In this document: in pieces, positions 35,925 to 44,877 of the stretch
Numbering within the stretch: the first letter of the stretch is position 1
Layout of the letters: each line of letters starts with the position of its first letter
Source of the DNA: Advenella kashmirensis W13003
GTDB taxonomy: Bacteria; Pseudomonadota; Gammaproteobacteria; Burkholderiales; Burkholderiaceae_B
DNA: 64,000 nucleotides
Reading direction: 5' to 3'
NCBI RefSeq assembly: GCF_000506985.1
Contig: NZ_KI650982.1
Location: 248,001-312,000 of the forward strand
Program-made: the position numbers and the translations under genes
The notes under the pieces: model-generated
Told to the model about the DNA's origin: nothing
The model's database searches: none
Seen by the model: the letters and a program-made list of their open reading frames with translations, nothing else

Positions 35925-37571
35925 ATGCTCCGTTCCCTGCATATCCGTGATTTTGTCATTGTTGAACAGACCGAGCTGCAGTTTGACGCCGGTTTCTCTG
36001 TTTTTACCGGCGAGACCGGCGCTGGCAAATCCATTCTGATCGACGCGCTTGCTCTCACGCTGGGCGCCCGTGGTGACAGCACCGCCATTCGCGAAGGTGC
36101 CGACAAGGCAGATATCAGCGCCCTGTTTGATGTTCCACCCTCCCTGCGCGACATGCTGGCGGAGCTGGAACTGGACGACGATGAACTGGTGCTGCGCCGC
36201 GTCATCGATCGCGCCGGAAAATCCAAAGCCTTTATCAACGGCGTGCCCGGCACCCTCAACCAGCTTAAGACCATCGGATCCTATCTGCTGGACATCCATG
36301 GGCAGCACGCGCACCAGAAATTGCTGGAGCGACAGGAACAACGCATTCTGCTTGACACGCATGGCCAGCACGACGACCTGCTCACGCCGGTGCAACTGCA
36401 CTGGAAGGACTGGCAACAGGCACAGCAAAAGCTGGAACGCGCCCGCAACAACCAGCGCGACGCTCAGGCCGAGCGGGAACGCCTGGAGTGGCAATTGAAC
36501 GAACTGACACGCCTTGCGCCGGGTGAAGGGGAATGGGAAACCATCAACGCCGATTACAACCGGCTGGCCAATGCCTCTGCCCTGCTTGAAGGGGCGGCCG
36601 GAGCACTGGCGCTGCTTGACGGCGAAGACGCGTCGGCGATCGCGGCGTTGAATGCGGCCATACATCGCATTGAACCGTTATTGCGCAATGACCCTGGATT
36701 GCAAGAGGTGTATGACGCCATGGAATCGGCCCGGATCGCAGCTGCCGAAGCCGCATCCGACCTGGGCAGTTACCTGGACAAGGCGGATCTGGATCCAGCC
36801 CGCCTGGCTGAAACCGAAGAACGCATGGGCGCCATGTTTTCAGCCGCGCGCAAATTCCGGCTCGAACCCGAAGGCCTCTATGAGCGCCTGCAAGAACTGA
36901 CAAAGGCCGTAGAAGCGCTCGACAGCGAGTCAGACCTGGCTGCGCTGGAGCATACCGCCGCTCGGCACGAAGCGCTTTACCGTGAAGCGGCAGCCAGGCT
37001 TACCCAGGCCCGCAAGCGCACAGCAGGCACCCTCTCCAGGGAAGTCACCAAAGCCCTGCAAACCCTGGCCATGAAAGGCAGTAAATTCGAGATCTCGGTC
37101 CAGTCAAGCGAGCCGGGCGCAACAGGCATGGATCATGTGCAGTTCAATGTGGCTGCCCACGCCGGTAGCGAACCACGCCCACTGGCCAAAGTCGCCTCGG
37201 GGGGCGAACTGGCCCGCATCTCGCTGGCGCTGTCCGTCATGGCCAATCGCGCGCATCAGGTGCCGACGCTGATTTATGACGAAGTTGATACCGGTATCGG
37301 CGGCGCCGTGGCAGAGGTCGTCGGAAAACTGTTGCGCGATCTGGGCAAACACCACCAGGTGTTGTGCGTGACCCATTTGCCGCAGGTCGCCGCCTGCGCG
37401 CATCACCATTTTGAAGTGCAGAAAAAACAGGGCAAGCATGAAACGGTTTCGCGCATCGATCTGCTGGATGATCCCGCACGCACAGAAGAAATTGCCCGCA
37501 TGCTGGGTGGACTCAAAATTACAGAAACCACGCGCAAGCACGCCCGCGAAATGCTGACCCATGCAGACTGA
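35925..37571 (+). CDS. recN: DNA repair protein RecN
   Basis: SMC-like ATPase for double-strand-break repair, 548 residues. Walker A FTGETGAGKSILIDAL near the N-terminus, a long coiled coil with a central break (about 150-370), signature KVASGGELARISLALSVM and Walker B TLIYDEVDTGIGG at the C-terminus. I chose ATG 35925 (LRSLHIRDFVIVEQ is the family start); the frame is open upstream into nadK. I saw no clear LexA box in the 61-base gap. A strong bidirectional terminator follows. Confidence 0.98.
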   Translation: MLRSLHIRDFVIVEQTELQFDAGFSVFTGETGAGKSILIDALALTLGARGDSTAIREGADKADISALFDVPPSLRDMLAELELDDDELVLRRVIDRAGKSKAFINGVPGTLNQLKTIGSYLLDIHGQHAHQKLLERQEQRILLDTHGQHDDLLTPVQLHWKDWQQAQQKLERARNNQRDAQAERERLEWQLNELTRLAPGEGEWETINADYNRLANASALLEGAAGALALLDGEDASAIAALNAAIHRIEPLLRNDPGLQEVYDAMESARIAAAEAASDLGSYLDKADLDPARLAETEERMGAMFSAARKFRLEPEGLYERLQELTKAVEALDSESDLAALEHTAARHEALYREAAARLTQARKRTAGTLSREVTKALQTLAMKGSKFEISVQSSEPGATGMDHVQFNVAAHAGSEPRPLAKVASGGELARISLALSVMANRAHQVPTLIYDEVDTGIGGAVAEVVGKLLRDLGKHHQVLCVTHLPQVAACAHHHFEVQKKQGKHETVSRIDLLDDPARTEEIARMLGGLKITETTRKHAREMLTHAD

Positions 37572-37597
37572 TTCTGGCATCGTGCCGGACGGACGAC

Positions 37598-37630
37598 AAA
37601 AAAGCAGAGCGGTCAGGCTCTGCTTTTTTT
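37598..37630. terminator. Bidirectional terminator after recN
   Basis: AAAAAAGCAGAG and CTCTGCTTTTTTT form a perfect stem with a GGTCAGG-type loop, with an A-run on one side and a T-run on the other. It can also serve fur from the opposite strand. Confidence 0.92.
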
Positions 37631-37713
37631 GACAACATGATATCGTAACGGCTGCGCCGCCTGGGTTTGGGCGTAATCACGCCCGCAATACAGACACCGG
37701 TCCTGCCAAAAAC

Positions 37714-38148
37714 TTAGCGACGGTGCTTGGTCTCGCAGTCACCGCAAATGCCGTAGAGCACCATGGCATGGCTTTCGAGCGTGAAATTATTGTCTTTGGC
37801 AACTTTGGACTGACGCTTTTCGATTTCAGGATCGGAGAACTCGACAACTTTGCCGCACACCGAACACACCAGGTGGTCGTGATGGGCGCCATCATCCAGT
37901 TCATAGACAGCCTTGCCATTGTCAAACTGGCTGCGCGCCAGAATACCGGCCTGTTCGAACTGAGTCAGGACACGGTAGACCGTGGCCAGGCCGATATCGA
38001 CGTTTTCTGAAATAAGCAGTCGGTAAACATCTTCGGCGCTCAGATGGCGGATTTCCGCCTTCCGGAAGATGTCCAGGATTTTAAGCCTGGGAAAGGTCGC
38101 TTTGAGACCCATGCTTTTGAGTTCACTGGGATCATGTAATTCGTTCAA
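37714..38148 (-). CDS. fur: Ferric uptake regulator Fur
   Basis: Iron-responsive repressor of 144 residues. Winged helix [29 protein letters not shown]-reading segment [19 protein letters not shown], metal site [16 protein letters not shown] with the structural CxxC pair and a second CGDC near the C-terminus. Divergent from bamE, an arrangement common in beta- and gammaproteobacteria. Confidence 0.97.
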   Translation of the reverse strand: MNELHDPSELKSMGLKATFPRLKILDIFRKAEIRHLSAEDVYRLLISENVDIGLATVYRVLTQFEQAGILARSQFDNGKAVYELDDGAHHDHLVCSVCGKVVEFSDPEIEKRQSKVAKDNNFTLESHAMVLYGICGDCETKHRR

Positions 38149-38303
38149 GGCTTGCTCGCTGATAAATGGGAGGTGGATAAGATAATGCGGAAAACACGCT
38201 TCCGACTAATTTTTGAGATTACCTGGCTAAACAATCCTATTGATTGCCCAGAACTATTATCATAACGCTTTTACGAGTCCAAATACAGGAACGTCGCCAA
38301 GTT

Positions 38304-38900
38304 ATGAACCAAACTCGCCTTTTCCCCCGATTCCGGTATGGTCTGGTCGCATCCCTTACAGCACTTGCAGTGCTGGGCGGCTGCGCCTCAGGAGAATGGG
38401 GTTTCCCATACAGGCCTTCTGTTCAGCAGGGTAACTGGATCACCGCCGAAGATGTCTCGCTGCTGCAAAAAGGCATGACACAGGATCAGGTGCGCTATGC
38501 CCTGGGCTCACCAACGCTGCACGATATCTTCCATCCCGATCGCTGGGACTACCCTTATTACTTCAAACCCGGCTACGGTGACCCCGTCATCCGCAAGTTC
38601 TCGGTCTGGTTTGTAAACGGACGGGTTGACCGCTGGGAAGGTGATGAACAGCCCACCTTCCAGCCCTTCAAGCAGGAAGCGCGTCTGTATCGTCCCGGCG
38701 ACAAGCCGCCAGCAACAGAAGTCACCGACCCTGCTGCTCTGCAGGCCGCGCCTGCGGGCACAAGCAGCAATGAAGTGACCACCTACCCGATGGACGACGC
38801 AGGCCAGGGCGCGACCACTCCGGCGCCTGCAGCTGCACCTGCCCCAGCCACAGAACAAATCAATACCGAGCCGGCCCCGGGTGCCACCCGCGTCCAGTAA
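38304..38900 (+). CDS. bamE: Outer membrane assembly lipoprotein BamE (OmlA/SmpA)
   Basis: Lipoprotein of the BAM complex that inserts beta-barrel proteins. Signal with lipobox ALAVLGGC (Cys at about 27), then the BamE fold: ITAEDVSLLQKGMTQDQVRYALGSP, a strand DRWDYPYYF and VWFVNGRVDRWEGDE. The 198 residues exceed E. coli BamE (113) because of a C-terminal Pro/Ala/Thr-rich tail (PAPAAAPAPATEQ). Start ATG 38304 gives a proper lipoprotein signal; upstream in-frame ATG 38244 would add 20 residues. Its spacing to the visible AGGA is long. Confidence 0.94.
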   Translation: MNQTRLFPRFRYGLVASLTALAVLGGCASGEWGFPYRPSVQQGNWITAEDVSLLQKGMTQDQVRYALGSPTLHDIFHPDRWDYPYYFKPGYGDPVIRKFSVWFVNGRVDRWEGDEQPTFQPFKQEARLYRPGDKPPATEVTDPAALQAAPAGTSSNEVTTYPMDDAGQGATTPAPAAAPAPATEQINTEPAPGATRVQ

Positions 38901-39078
38901 CGATTGACCCATTCCCGTTGCCCGGCCGGCTGGTCCGGGCAACGCAACGCATGGCTGCCGACTGCGTGTCTCTTGCCCTGGCCATGAACCTCGCGCAAAA
39001 GCAATAATCGCCGGTCATACTATTGAATCATTGCATGCCCGTTTACGGGCTGCAGCTCTCCTTCAGGAACACGCCATC

Positions 39079-39870
39079 ATGCGTATTGCCATTTCCGGAG
39101 CCAGCGGCCGCATGGGTCGCATGCTTATCGAAGCCGTTCTGGCCCATTCCGACCTGACCCTGGCCGTTGCACTTGATCACGCAGGCAGCACTCATCTGGG
39201 CGAAGATGCCGGCGCCTTTCTGGGCAAAAACACGGGCGTCACACTGGGCAGCGATCTGGACGCACTCAAAGACTGCGATTGCCTGATCGACTTCACCCGT
39301 CCGGAAGGCACGCTGGCTCATGTCCAGGCCTGCGTCACTCACAAGGTCAAGATGGTGATCGGCACCACTGGTTTTGACGCAGACGGTCAGGCCAGCATTG
39401 CGGCGGCAGCAGAAAAAATTGCGATTGTGTTTGCCCCGAATATGAGCATCGGGGTAAATGCAACTTTGCGTTTGCTGGAGCAGGCCGCAAAAATGCTCAA
39501 CACGGGCTACGACGTGGAAATTACTGAAGCACACCACAAGCACAAGGTTGACGCACCATCAGGCACCGCGCTGATCATGGGTGAAACGGTCGCCAATGCG
39601 TGGGGCAAGAACCTTGACGACATTGCCGACTGGAGCCGCCATGGCCATACCGGCGCACGCAAGGACGGACAGATCGGTTTTTCTGTAGTGCGCGGCGGCG
39701 ATGTGATCGGCGACCATACGGTGATGTTCCTGGGCACGGGTGAGCGTATAGAAATTACGCACAAATCATCCAGCCGCAGCACCTACGCGCAAGGCAGTAT
39801 CCGCGCCGCCCTCTTCCTGCAGGACAAGCCGTCCGGCCTGTTTTCCATGCAACAGGTCATCGGCGCCTGA
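39079..39870 (+). CDS. dapB: 4-hydroxy-tetrahydrodipicolinate reductase
   Basis: Second committed step of the diaminopimelate/lysine pathway. The 263-residue protein has the NAD(P) motif [16 protein letters not shown], the [13 protein letters not shown] segment, [12 protein letters not shown] and the catalytic [19 protein letters not shown] 39079 follows CAGGAA and starts the family's first strand (RIAISGA); the frame opens at 39031. A hairpin terminator follows at 39893. Confidence 0.98.
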   Translation: MRIAISGASGRMGRMLIEAVLAHSDLTLAVALDHAGSTHLGEDAGAFLGKNTGVTLGSDLDALKDCDCLIDFTRPEGTLAHVQACVTHKVKMVIGTTGFDADGQASIAAAAEKIAIVFAPNMSIGVNATLRLLEQAAKMLNTGYDVEITEAHHKHKVDAPSGTALIMGETVANAWGKNLDDIADWSRHGHTGARKDGQIGFSVVRGGDVIGDHTVMFLGTGERIEITHKSSSRSTYAQGSIRAALFLQDKPSGLFSMQQVIGA

Positions 39871-39892
39871 CCCATTAATGTCGGATTGATTG

Positions 39893-39919
39893 AACGGCTG
39901 CCTGCGGACAGCCGTTTTT
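39893..39919 (+). terminator. Intrinsic terminator after dapB
   Basis: ACGGCTG pairs with CAGCCGT over an 8-base loop, followed by TTTTC. The T-run is short but the position 23 bases after the stop is right. Confidence 0.75.
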
Positions 39920-39920
39920 C

Positions 39921-39992
39921 ATTTGCGCCTGTGGCGTCCAACCCAAGTCCGATTCTATTTGCGCCTGTCGCATCCGATGCACATCCCATTTT
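39921..39992. repeat. Two diverged 36-bp direct repeats between dapB and murB
   Basis: Units 39921-39956 and 39957-39992 both begin ATTTGCGCCTGT and agree at 27 of 36 positions. They lie downstream of two convergent genes. The rest of 39993-40074 shows nothing I can name. Confidence 0.65.
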
Positions 39993-40074
39993 ATTTTCGC
40001 TCGTTGCCGCCCACTTGCGTTCAATCAACGTCTACTAAATGAACAGCCATTCAAGTCTGTAAAAAAACAGCCTT

Positions 40075-41088
40075 TCAATCAAACAGAACCGGCTCGCGCT
40101 CCAGTGTCACACCAAATTTTTCCTGCGTCGATGCCTTCACCGCATCAGCCAGCGCCAGCACGTCTGCCGCCGTCGCACCGCCGTGGTTGACCAGCACCAA
40201 TGCCTGGCGATGATGCATCCCGACCGGCCCCAGCGACTTGCCCTTCCAGCCGCATTGCTCGATCATCCAGCCGGCAGCCAGCTTATAGCTGCCATCTGCC
40301 TGCTGATAGGATACCAGCGCCGGATAGTCCGATTTCAATTGTGATTGCTTGCCGGCCGACACGATCGGGTTTTTGAAGAAAGAACCTGCATTACCGATTT
40401 GCGCGGGGTCGGGCAATTTAGCCTGCCGGATGCGGCACACTGCGTCAAAAATCTGTTGCGCCGTCGGGCTCTGTGCAAGTGCGGGATCGTTTTTCAGATC
40501 GGGATATGTGGTCACCGGCGTCCACTGTTTCGGCAGGCGAAAACGCACTGCCGTAATCAGATAGCCCTGTCCTGCCGGTTTCTTGAACAGACTGTCGCGG
40601 TAAGAAAATGCGCAGTCTGCCACACTGAAAAGTCGCGACCGACCTTGCTCAATATCCCAGGCATGCACGCTTTCGATCCGGTCCATCACTTCGACACCAT
40701 AGGCGCCGATATTCTGAACCGGACAGGCACCCACCGTACCGGGAATCAATGCAAGATTCTCCAGCCCGTACCAGCCGTTGCCGATGCACGTTGCCACAAA
40801 GTCATGCCAGTTCTCGCCACCAGCGGCTTCAATAATAAAGACGTCGTCGGTCTCCTCGACCAGCCGGATCCCTTTCAGTTGATTATGGACGACTGGCTTT
40901 GAAATGTGCTCGCGCAAAACCAGGTTACTGCCCCCACCCAGCACATAGATATCCTGGCCTGCGGCATGCCTGCGTTGCGTGACCTGGGGCAACTGCTGTT
41001 CGTTATCCAGCCGAAAATAATGTGCCGCATGCGAGACCAGTCTTAGCGTATTGAGCCCGGTCAAATCCTGTGTTGTGTCGTCCCGCAT
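40075..41088 (-). CDS. murB: UDP-N-acetylenolpyruvoylglucosamine reductase MurB
   Basis: FAD enzyme completing UDP-MurNAc in peptidoglycan synthesis. The 337-residue protein has the N-terminal LTGLNTLRLVSHAAHYFRLD, FAD-binding YVLGGGSNLVLRE, the LENLALIPGTVGACPVQNIGAYG motif and the catalytic-serine loop IGNAGSFFKNPIV, with SLGPVGMHHRQALVLVNHG near the end. This is the E. coli-type (type I) MurB. No ribosome site of note. The 312 bases to the tRNA hold two promoters running the other way (41118 and 41271). Confidence 0.97.
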   Translation of the reverse strand: MRDDTTQDLTGLNTLRLVSHAAHYFRLDNEQQLPQVTQRRHAAGQDIYVLGGGSNLVLREHISKPVVHNQLKGIRLVEETDDVFIIEAAGGENWHDFVATCIGNGWYGLENLALIPGTVGACPVQNIGAYGVEVMDRIESVHAWDIEQGRSRLFSVADCAFSYRDSLFKKPAGQGYLITAVRFRLPKQWTPVTTYPDLKNDPALAQSPTAQQIFDAVCRIRQAKLPDPAQIGNAGSFFKNPIVSAGKQSQLKSDYPALVSYQQADGSYKLAAGWMIEQCGWKGKSLGPVGMHHRQALVLVNHGGATAADVLALADAVKASTQEKFGVTLEREPVLFD

Positions 41089-41117
41089 TAAAAAAGCACC
41101 TGCTGTGTGAAATTAAT

Positions 41118-41147
41118 TTGACATTATAAAGAATTTACTGCTATAGT
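41118..41147 (+). promoter_or_regulatory. Strong sigma-70 promoter in the murB/tRNA gap
   Basis: TTGACA (41118-41123), 18-base spacer, TATAGT (41142-41147). A small hairpin CTCTT-CGTG-AAGAG lies just past the expected start point (about 41153-41166). No reading frame follows, so it makes either a long tRNA precursor or an unannotated RNA. Confidence 0.6.
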
Positions 41148-41270
41148 CTCGCCTCTTCGTGAAGAGATTCATGTGGCAGCAGTTGGCAGGGTCTGAATGG
41201 CATAGACATCAACCAAAAGATGCATAAACAACACAGAATCCACTTTCTGAAGAACGCAGCGAAAAAGATG

Positions 41271-41299
41271 TTGCAAATTCAAAATAGCTTGTATATACT
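41271..41299 (+). promoter_or_regulatory. Sigma-70 promoter upstream of tRNA-Gly
   Basis: TTGCAA (41271-41276), 17-base spacer, TATACT (41294-41299). The expected transcript start is about 94 bases before the tRNA 5' end. Confidence 0.6.
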
Positions 41300-41400
41300 T
41301 TAGGGCTTAGCTGATTTGAAATTGCAAACGCAGCAGCCAGATAGTTAAATATATTTTGACGGATATTTGGTTAATGCAAAGCGATTTTTTAGCTGAAAAC

Positions 41401-41476
41401 GCGGGAATAGCTCAGTTGGTAGAGCGCAACCTTGCCAAGGTTGAGGTCGCGAGTTCGAGACTCGTTTCCCGCTCCA
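41401..41476 (+). tRNA. tRNA-Gly, anticodon GCC
   Basis: A complete cloverleaf can be folded: acceptor GCGGGAA with TTCCCGC, D-arm with AGCTCAGTTGGTAGAGC, anticodon stem CAACC/GGTTG around TTGCCAA (anticodon GCC at 41434-41436), T-arm GCGAG-TTCGAGA-CTCGT. The CCA end is encoded. A terminator follows 50 bases on. Confidence 0.96.
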
Positions 41477-41524
41477 GAATTTAAGTTTATGAAGAGCTCG
41501 CCAGCATTCATAGACAATCGAAAG

Positions 41525-41554
41525 AAAGCCGAAAATTTTTTTCGGCTTTTTTTT
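41525..41554. terminator. Terminator after tRNA-Gly, shared with hipA
   Basis: AAAGCCGAA pairs with TTCGGCTTT over AATTTTTT-type loop, followed by a long T-run on the plus strand. On the minus strand the run is weaker, but the site also lies just after hipA. Confidence 0.88.
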
Positions 41555-41587
41555 CGTCTGCTGAAATTCGATGTTCCTAGCGAACGA

Positions 41588-42931
41588 TTACTTCTTCCGC
41601 GGCCTGGCCAATAATTCAGACCGTCCTATGACCTCTCGGCTGCTTTCCGGCTTTTCAGGCTCGGAGAACCCCGCGTGTGCAATCGCTTCATCAAGCCCTC
41701 TGAAAGCAATTTCATTTTTCGAACTCCGCAATGTCATCATGCCCTCATTCCATGCATGCACCATATGCTTGGCAACGGTATGCCAGCGCGGTTCATTTCT
41801 GGCCGCCTCTATGACTTCTCTGCCGACCTCCACCGCGGACTCGCACAGACGCTCCACCATCTGCGCATATTGGCTCGGCGCGATACCTAACTTTGCTTTG
41901 AAAAACCGCTCCAAGATTTTCCCCACCATCCAGGTTTGCCGCCCTTCAACAGGCAACCCTGGTGGGCTAGCTGCGTAACGTGGATATGCTTGTGTAGTGA
42001 CAACGTCATACACCGGCGTATAGGCCACGTCTTCCAAACCGGTGTAGTACAGTGCAATGTTCTTGGCATGACAATCCGCATTACGTACCACATAATTGGT
42101 CAGCATATGCCAGGCGAATTGGTCCAGTTGCGCACGACTGGCCACAGACGGTATATACCCCCTGGTGGCATTCAGCACTCGCTCAGTCGTCGTTGCATAT
42201 TTCTCGTGTGGAGGCAGTCCGAGCAAACCGCAGGCGTCCTCAACACCATGCGAAACAACACCCTGCGCGTCGACATCGAATCGATCAACAACCAGTACCC
42301 GCCCGTCTTCCGACATCCGCGTCCTGGCTACAGGCACGACATTCAAGCGCTCAAGTACGCGCATGGTATAGAATTCGTTGAACCCGAGATAAGGCGTGCT
42401 GTCGTCGGAGCCTTTAATGATGTGGCGGCTGGTACGCAATGTAGGTTTTCCCACTGCATGGGCTGACTCATCCACTTCTTCTGGCGCGATAAACTTTGGC
42501 ACCATGCCGGAAATGGATGCCCTTGCGTACTGACGCACCAGGCTTGCAAAATGCGCCGTGGTGTTCTCGGTTTTAAGCAAAGACTCAATCTGCAGCGGCT
42601 CCATATCGCCCACGAGCGCCCCGCCCTCGGGCGTCACTGTGACCCGTCCAATTCCCATTGCACCGACCACTGCCAAAAGAGAAAGATCGGTGCCGTCGAG
42701 CAACGGTCCAAATTCTTCACGAATAATATTCAGCAGATAGCCTTCGGGCAAATTCTGACGAAAGAACGGATGCAGATCGCGCGGCCAGCGCCAGGGTTCC
42801 GCCCGTACCGGCATCGTCAAACTCACAAAATCACTGGCATTGGTATCCGGCAGATAGCTCAGGACATACTCGTCGCGCTCCCGGTACAACTTGGCCACGA
42901 CTCTTTCGCTTACGCGCACATCGAGCTTCAT
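41588..42931 (-). CDS. hipA: HipA-family serine/threonine kinase toxin
   Basis: A 447-residue kinase-fold toxin; characterized HipA proteins phosphorylate glutamyl-tRNA synthetase and cause growth arrest. The N-subdomain (VRVSERVVAKLYRERDEYVLSYL, LPEGYLLN) is present, followed by the ATP-side loop SISGMVPKFIA, then catalytic NADCHAKN (Asp286, Asn291) and the metal-binding aspartate in VYDVV (Asp309). All key residues are intact, so the toxin is probably active. It starts two bases after hipB. Whether its target equals that of E. coli HipA is unknown. Confidence 0.92.
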   Translation of the reverse strand: MKLDVRVSERVVAKLYRERDEYVLSYLPDTNASDFVSLTMPVRAEPWRWPRDLHPFFRQNLPEGYLLNIIREEFGPLLDGTDLSLLAVVGAMGIGRVTVTPEGGALVGDMEPLQIESLLKTENTTAHFASLVRQYARASISGMVPKFIAPEEVDESAHAVGKPTLRTSRHIIKGSDDSTPYLGFNEFYTMRVLERLNVVPVARTRMSEDGRVLVVDRFDVDAQGVVSHGVEDACGLLGLPPHEKYATTTERVLNATRGYIPSVASRAQLDQFAWHMLTNYVVRNADCHAKNIALYYTGLEDVAYTPVYDVVTTQAYPRYAASPPGLPVEGRQTWMVGKILERFFKAKLGIAPSQYAQMVERLCESAVEVGREVIEAARNEPRWHTVAKHMVHAWNEGMMTLRSSKNEIAFRGLDEAIAHAGFSEPEKPESSREVIGRSELLARPRKK

Positions 42932-42933
42932 GA

Positions 42934-43191
42934 TTACTCACCCCGCCGCTGTTCGGCCAGGATATCCTCAAGCGTTCTGATGTGGCCATGTTTGACCAGT
43001 TTGAGATCATAGCCAGCAGCTTCCAACAACCGCAATAGCACAGAAACGCTCATATCGCCTTTGGCAAGCGTTTCCATACGCGCAACAGTCGTTCGGGAAA
43101 CTCCGGCACTCTGAGCCAGCGCTTCCTGGGTCAAGCCGGCTTCTCGACGCGCTTGGCGCAAAAAGTCTGCAACATCAGCAAGTGTGGTCAT
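42934..43191 (-). CDS. hipB: HipB-type antitoxin/regulator (XRE helix-turn-helix)
   Basis: An 85-residue DNA-binding antitoxin: LADVADFLRQARREAGLTQEALAQSAGVSRTTVARMETL covers the five-helix HTH; the short charged tail (RTLEDILAEQRRGE) could reach into HipA. I chose ATG 43191 with AGGG six bases upstream over an in-frame ATG at 43221 with no ribosome site. It is followed by hipA after two bases and preceded by a palindromic operator at 43233-43252. Confidence 0.9.
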   Translation of the reverse strand: MTTLADVADFLRQARREAGLTQEALAQSAGVSRTTVARMETLAKGDMSVSVLLRLLEAAGYDLKLVKHGHIRTLEDILAEQRRGE

Positions 43192-43232
43192 TTGTATCCC
43201 TGGGGCATCAAAAGTTGGCATCGACAGGGATA

Positions 43233-43252
43233 ATGTATCTTATAAGACACAT
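43233..43252. promoter_or_regulatory. Palindromic operator of hipBA
   Basis: ATGTATCTTATAAGACACAT is an inverted repeat with one mismatched pair, 41-60 bases before the hipB start. Autorepression by HipB fits family behaviour. Sequence recognition is by symmetry only. Confidence 0.65.
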
Positions 43253-43318
43253 TTCAACAAGAAAAAACCCAGCAAGGCCAGGCATGGAGAATAAATATTG
43301 CACCTAATTAATCATTTT

Positions 43319-43377
43319 TGTAGCCCAAAAGCATCATAATCACTCGTAACAACGAATAACGATGCCGAGGGGCTACA
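43319..43377. repeat. Nested 59-base hairpin element between hipB and the transporter gene
   Basis: TGTAGCCC (43319-43326) pairs with GGGCTACA (43370-43377); inside, GCATC (43331-43335) pairs with GATGC (43361-43365) and TCGT with ACGA around AACA. No T-run on the minus strand, so it is not a normal terminator for the transporter gene. I checked for integron attC core sites and did not find them. Confidence 0.6.
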
Positions 43378-43416
43378 TTTTAGAGTGCGAGAAAGTCCGC
43401 AGGGGAAAACAGCGCC

Positions 43417-44769
43417 TTATCCGCGCTTGCGCAACGTCAGCGGCTTGAGCCTGCGATTGATCCACAACGCCAACACCGTGCAAGCGGCGCCGGACAGCAG
43501 GTAGAGACTGACAGCAACCAAACCGAAATGCATCGACAGGCCCAGCGCTACCAGCGGCGCGAACGCGGCACCCAGCAACCACGCCAGATCGGAGGTCAAC
43601 GCGGCACCCGTATAACGGAAACGCGACGTAAAATTGGCCGTCACGGTTCCTGACGACTGACCATAAGACAAGCCCAGCAAGGCGAAACCGATCAGGATAA
43701 ACGCGTCCTGTCCCGCTGCCTGGCTATTTAACAACATCGGCGCCGTAAATCCAAAAATCGCAATGAGAATGGCCAGCGCTGTCAGTGTCGTACGGCGTCC
43801 GATACGATCGGCAATCAAGCCGGATGCAATGGTCGCTGCCATGGCAACGAAAGCACCAACAACCTGAACAACTAACACATCATTAATGGATTGAGTGGCC
43901 CTTAAGGTAATCCAGGACAGCGGGAAAATCGTTACTATATGAAATAGAGCATAGCTCGCCAATGCGGCAAATGCGCCTATGAACAGGTTGTACCCCTGTC
44001 CGGCGAGCATTTCCCAGGTGCCAATAGGCTCCAGCTCTCCCTCTTCCAGCAGCTTAGTGTACTGTTCGGTCAGAACAAGACGCAGGCGCGCAAACAACGC
44101 CACGACGTTGATGGCGAAAGCGACGAAAAACGGGTAGCGCCAGCCCCAGCCGAGAAAGTCTTCGGCTGACAGGGTGGAATGCAGGAACAGGAACAGCGCA
44201 CTGGCCACCAAAAAGCCGACCGGTGCCCCAAGTTGGCCGAGCATGGCATACCAGCCCCTGCGCTGTTTGGGGGCATTCAGAGCGAGCAACGATGGCAGGC
44301 CATCCCATGAACCGCCGAAGGCAATCCCCTGCAGACTGCGAAACAGGACCAACAGGGCAATGGACAATGCTCCGAAAGATTCGTAAGTCGGTAAAAATGC
44401 AATGCCAGCCGTTGCCGTTCCGAGCAGAAATAGCGCCAGGGTCAGCTTGGTCCCTCTTCCCCATCGCCGCTGGATGCCCATGAACAGGGCGGTACCGAAT
44501 GGACGGGTAATAAAGGCGACGGCAAAAATGGTGAACGAATAAAGCGTACCGGTCAGGGAATCGACAAACGGAAAGAACAGGGCTGGAAAGACCAGTACCG
44601 ATGCCAGACCGTAAACAAAGAAGTCGAAATACTCGGAAGCGCGACCAATCACAACCCCGATGGCGATTTCGCCAGCGGCAACCGGGCCGTGGCCGGTCAT
44701 TTGTTGTCGGGCATCATTTTCCATCGTACGCGAGGAGGGCTCAGTGTTTGTCTGATCAAAGCTCGACAT
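43417..44769 (-). CDS. MHS-type major facilitator superfamily transporter
   Basis: A 450-residue inner-membrane proton symporter with 12 predicted helices. The metabolite:H+ symporter subgroup (ShiA/KgtP/ProP) is recognized from GVVIGRASEYFDFFVYGLASVLVFP, RPFGTALFMGIQRRWGRG and RSLQGIAFGGSWDG, then SGLIADRIGRRTT in the second half. The usual G.D..GRR-like loop is changed to GIQRRWGRGTK. Substrate could be a carboxylate, osmolyte or shikimate-like compound; context (hipBA, cyo) does not help. Divergent from cyoA. Confidence 0.88.
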   Translation of the reverse strand: MSSFDQTNTEPSSRTMENDARQQMTGHGPVAAGEIAIGVVIGRASEYFDFFVYGLASVLVFPALFFPFVDSLTGTLYSFTIFAVAFITRPFGTALFMGIQRRWGRGTKLTLALFLLGTATAGIAFLPTYESFGALSIALLVLFRSLQGIAFGGSWDGLPSLLALNAPKQRRGWYAMLGQLGAPVGFLVASALFLFLHSTLSAEDFLGWGWRYPFFVAFAINVVALFARLRLVLTEQYTKLLEEGELEPIGTWEMLAGQGYNLFIGAFAALASYALFHIVTIFPLSWITLRATQSINDVLVVQVVGAFVAMAATIASGLIADRIGRRTTLTALAILIAIFGFTAPMLLNSQAAGQDAFILIGFALLGLSYGQSSGTVTANFTSRFRYTGAALTSDLAWLLGAAFAPLVALGLSMHFGLVAVSLYLLSGAACTVLALWINRRLKPLTLRKRG

Positions 44770-44877
44770 AATAGGTTCAATTTAAGTTAATATAGTCCAA
44801 AGACGAAGGATCGCATTTGCCGCGCATTTACACCATAGGACAAAACGTCCAATTCCTAACAGGAACGGTTTAAGTAT

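Noticed and set aside
43319-43377. Possible integron attC site (59 bases, hairpin)
   Set aside because: The length is suggestive, but neither GTTRRRY nor RYYYAAC core sites are found at the ends, and no integrase is near.
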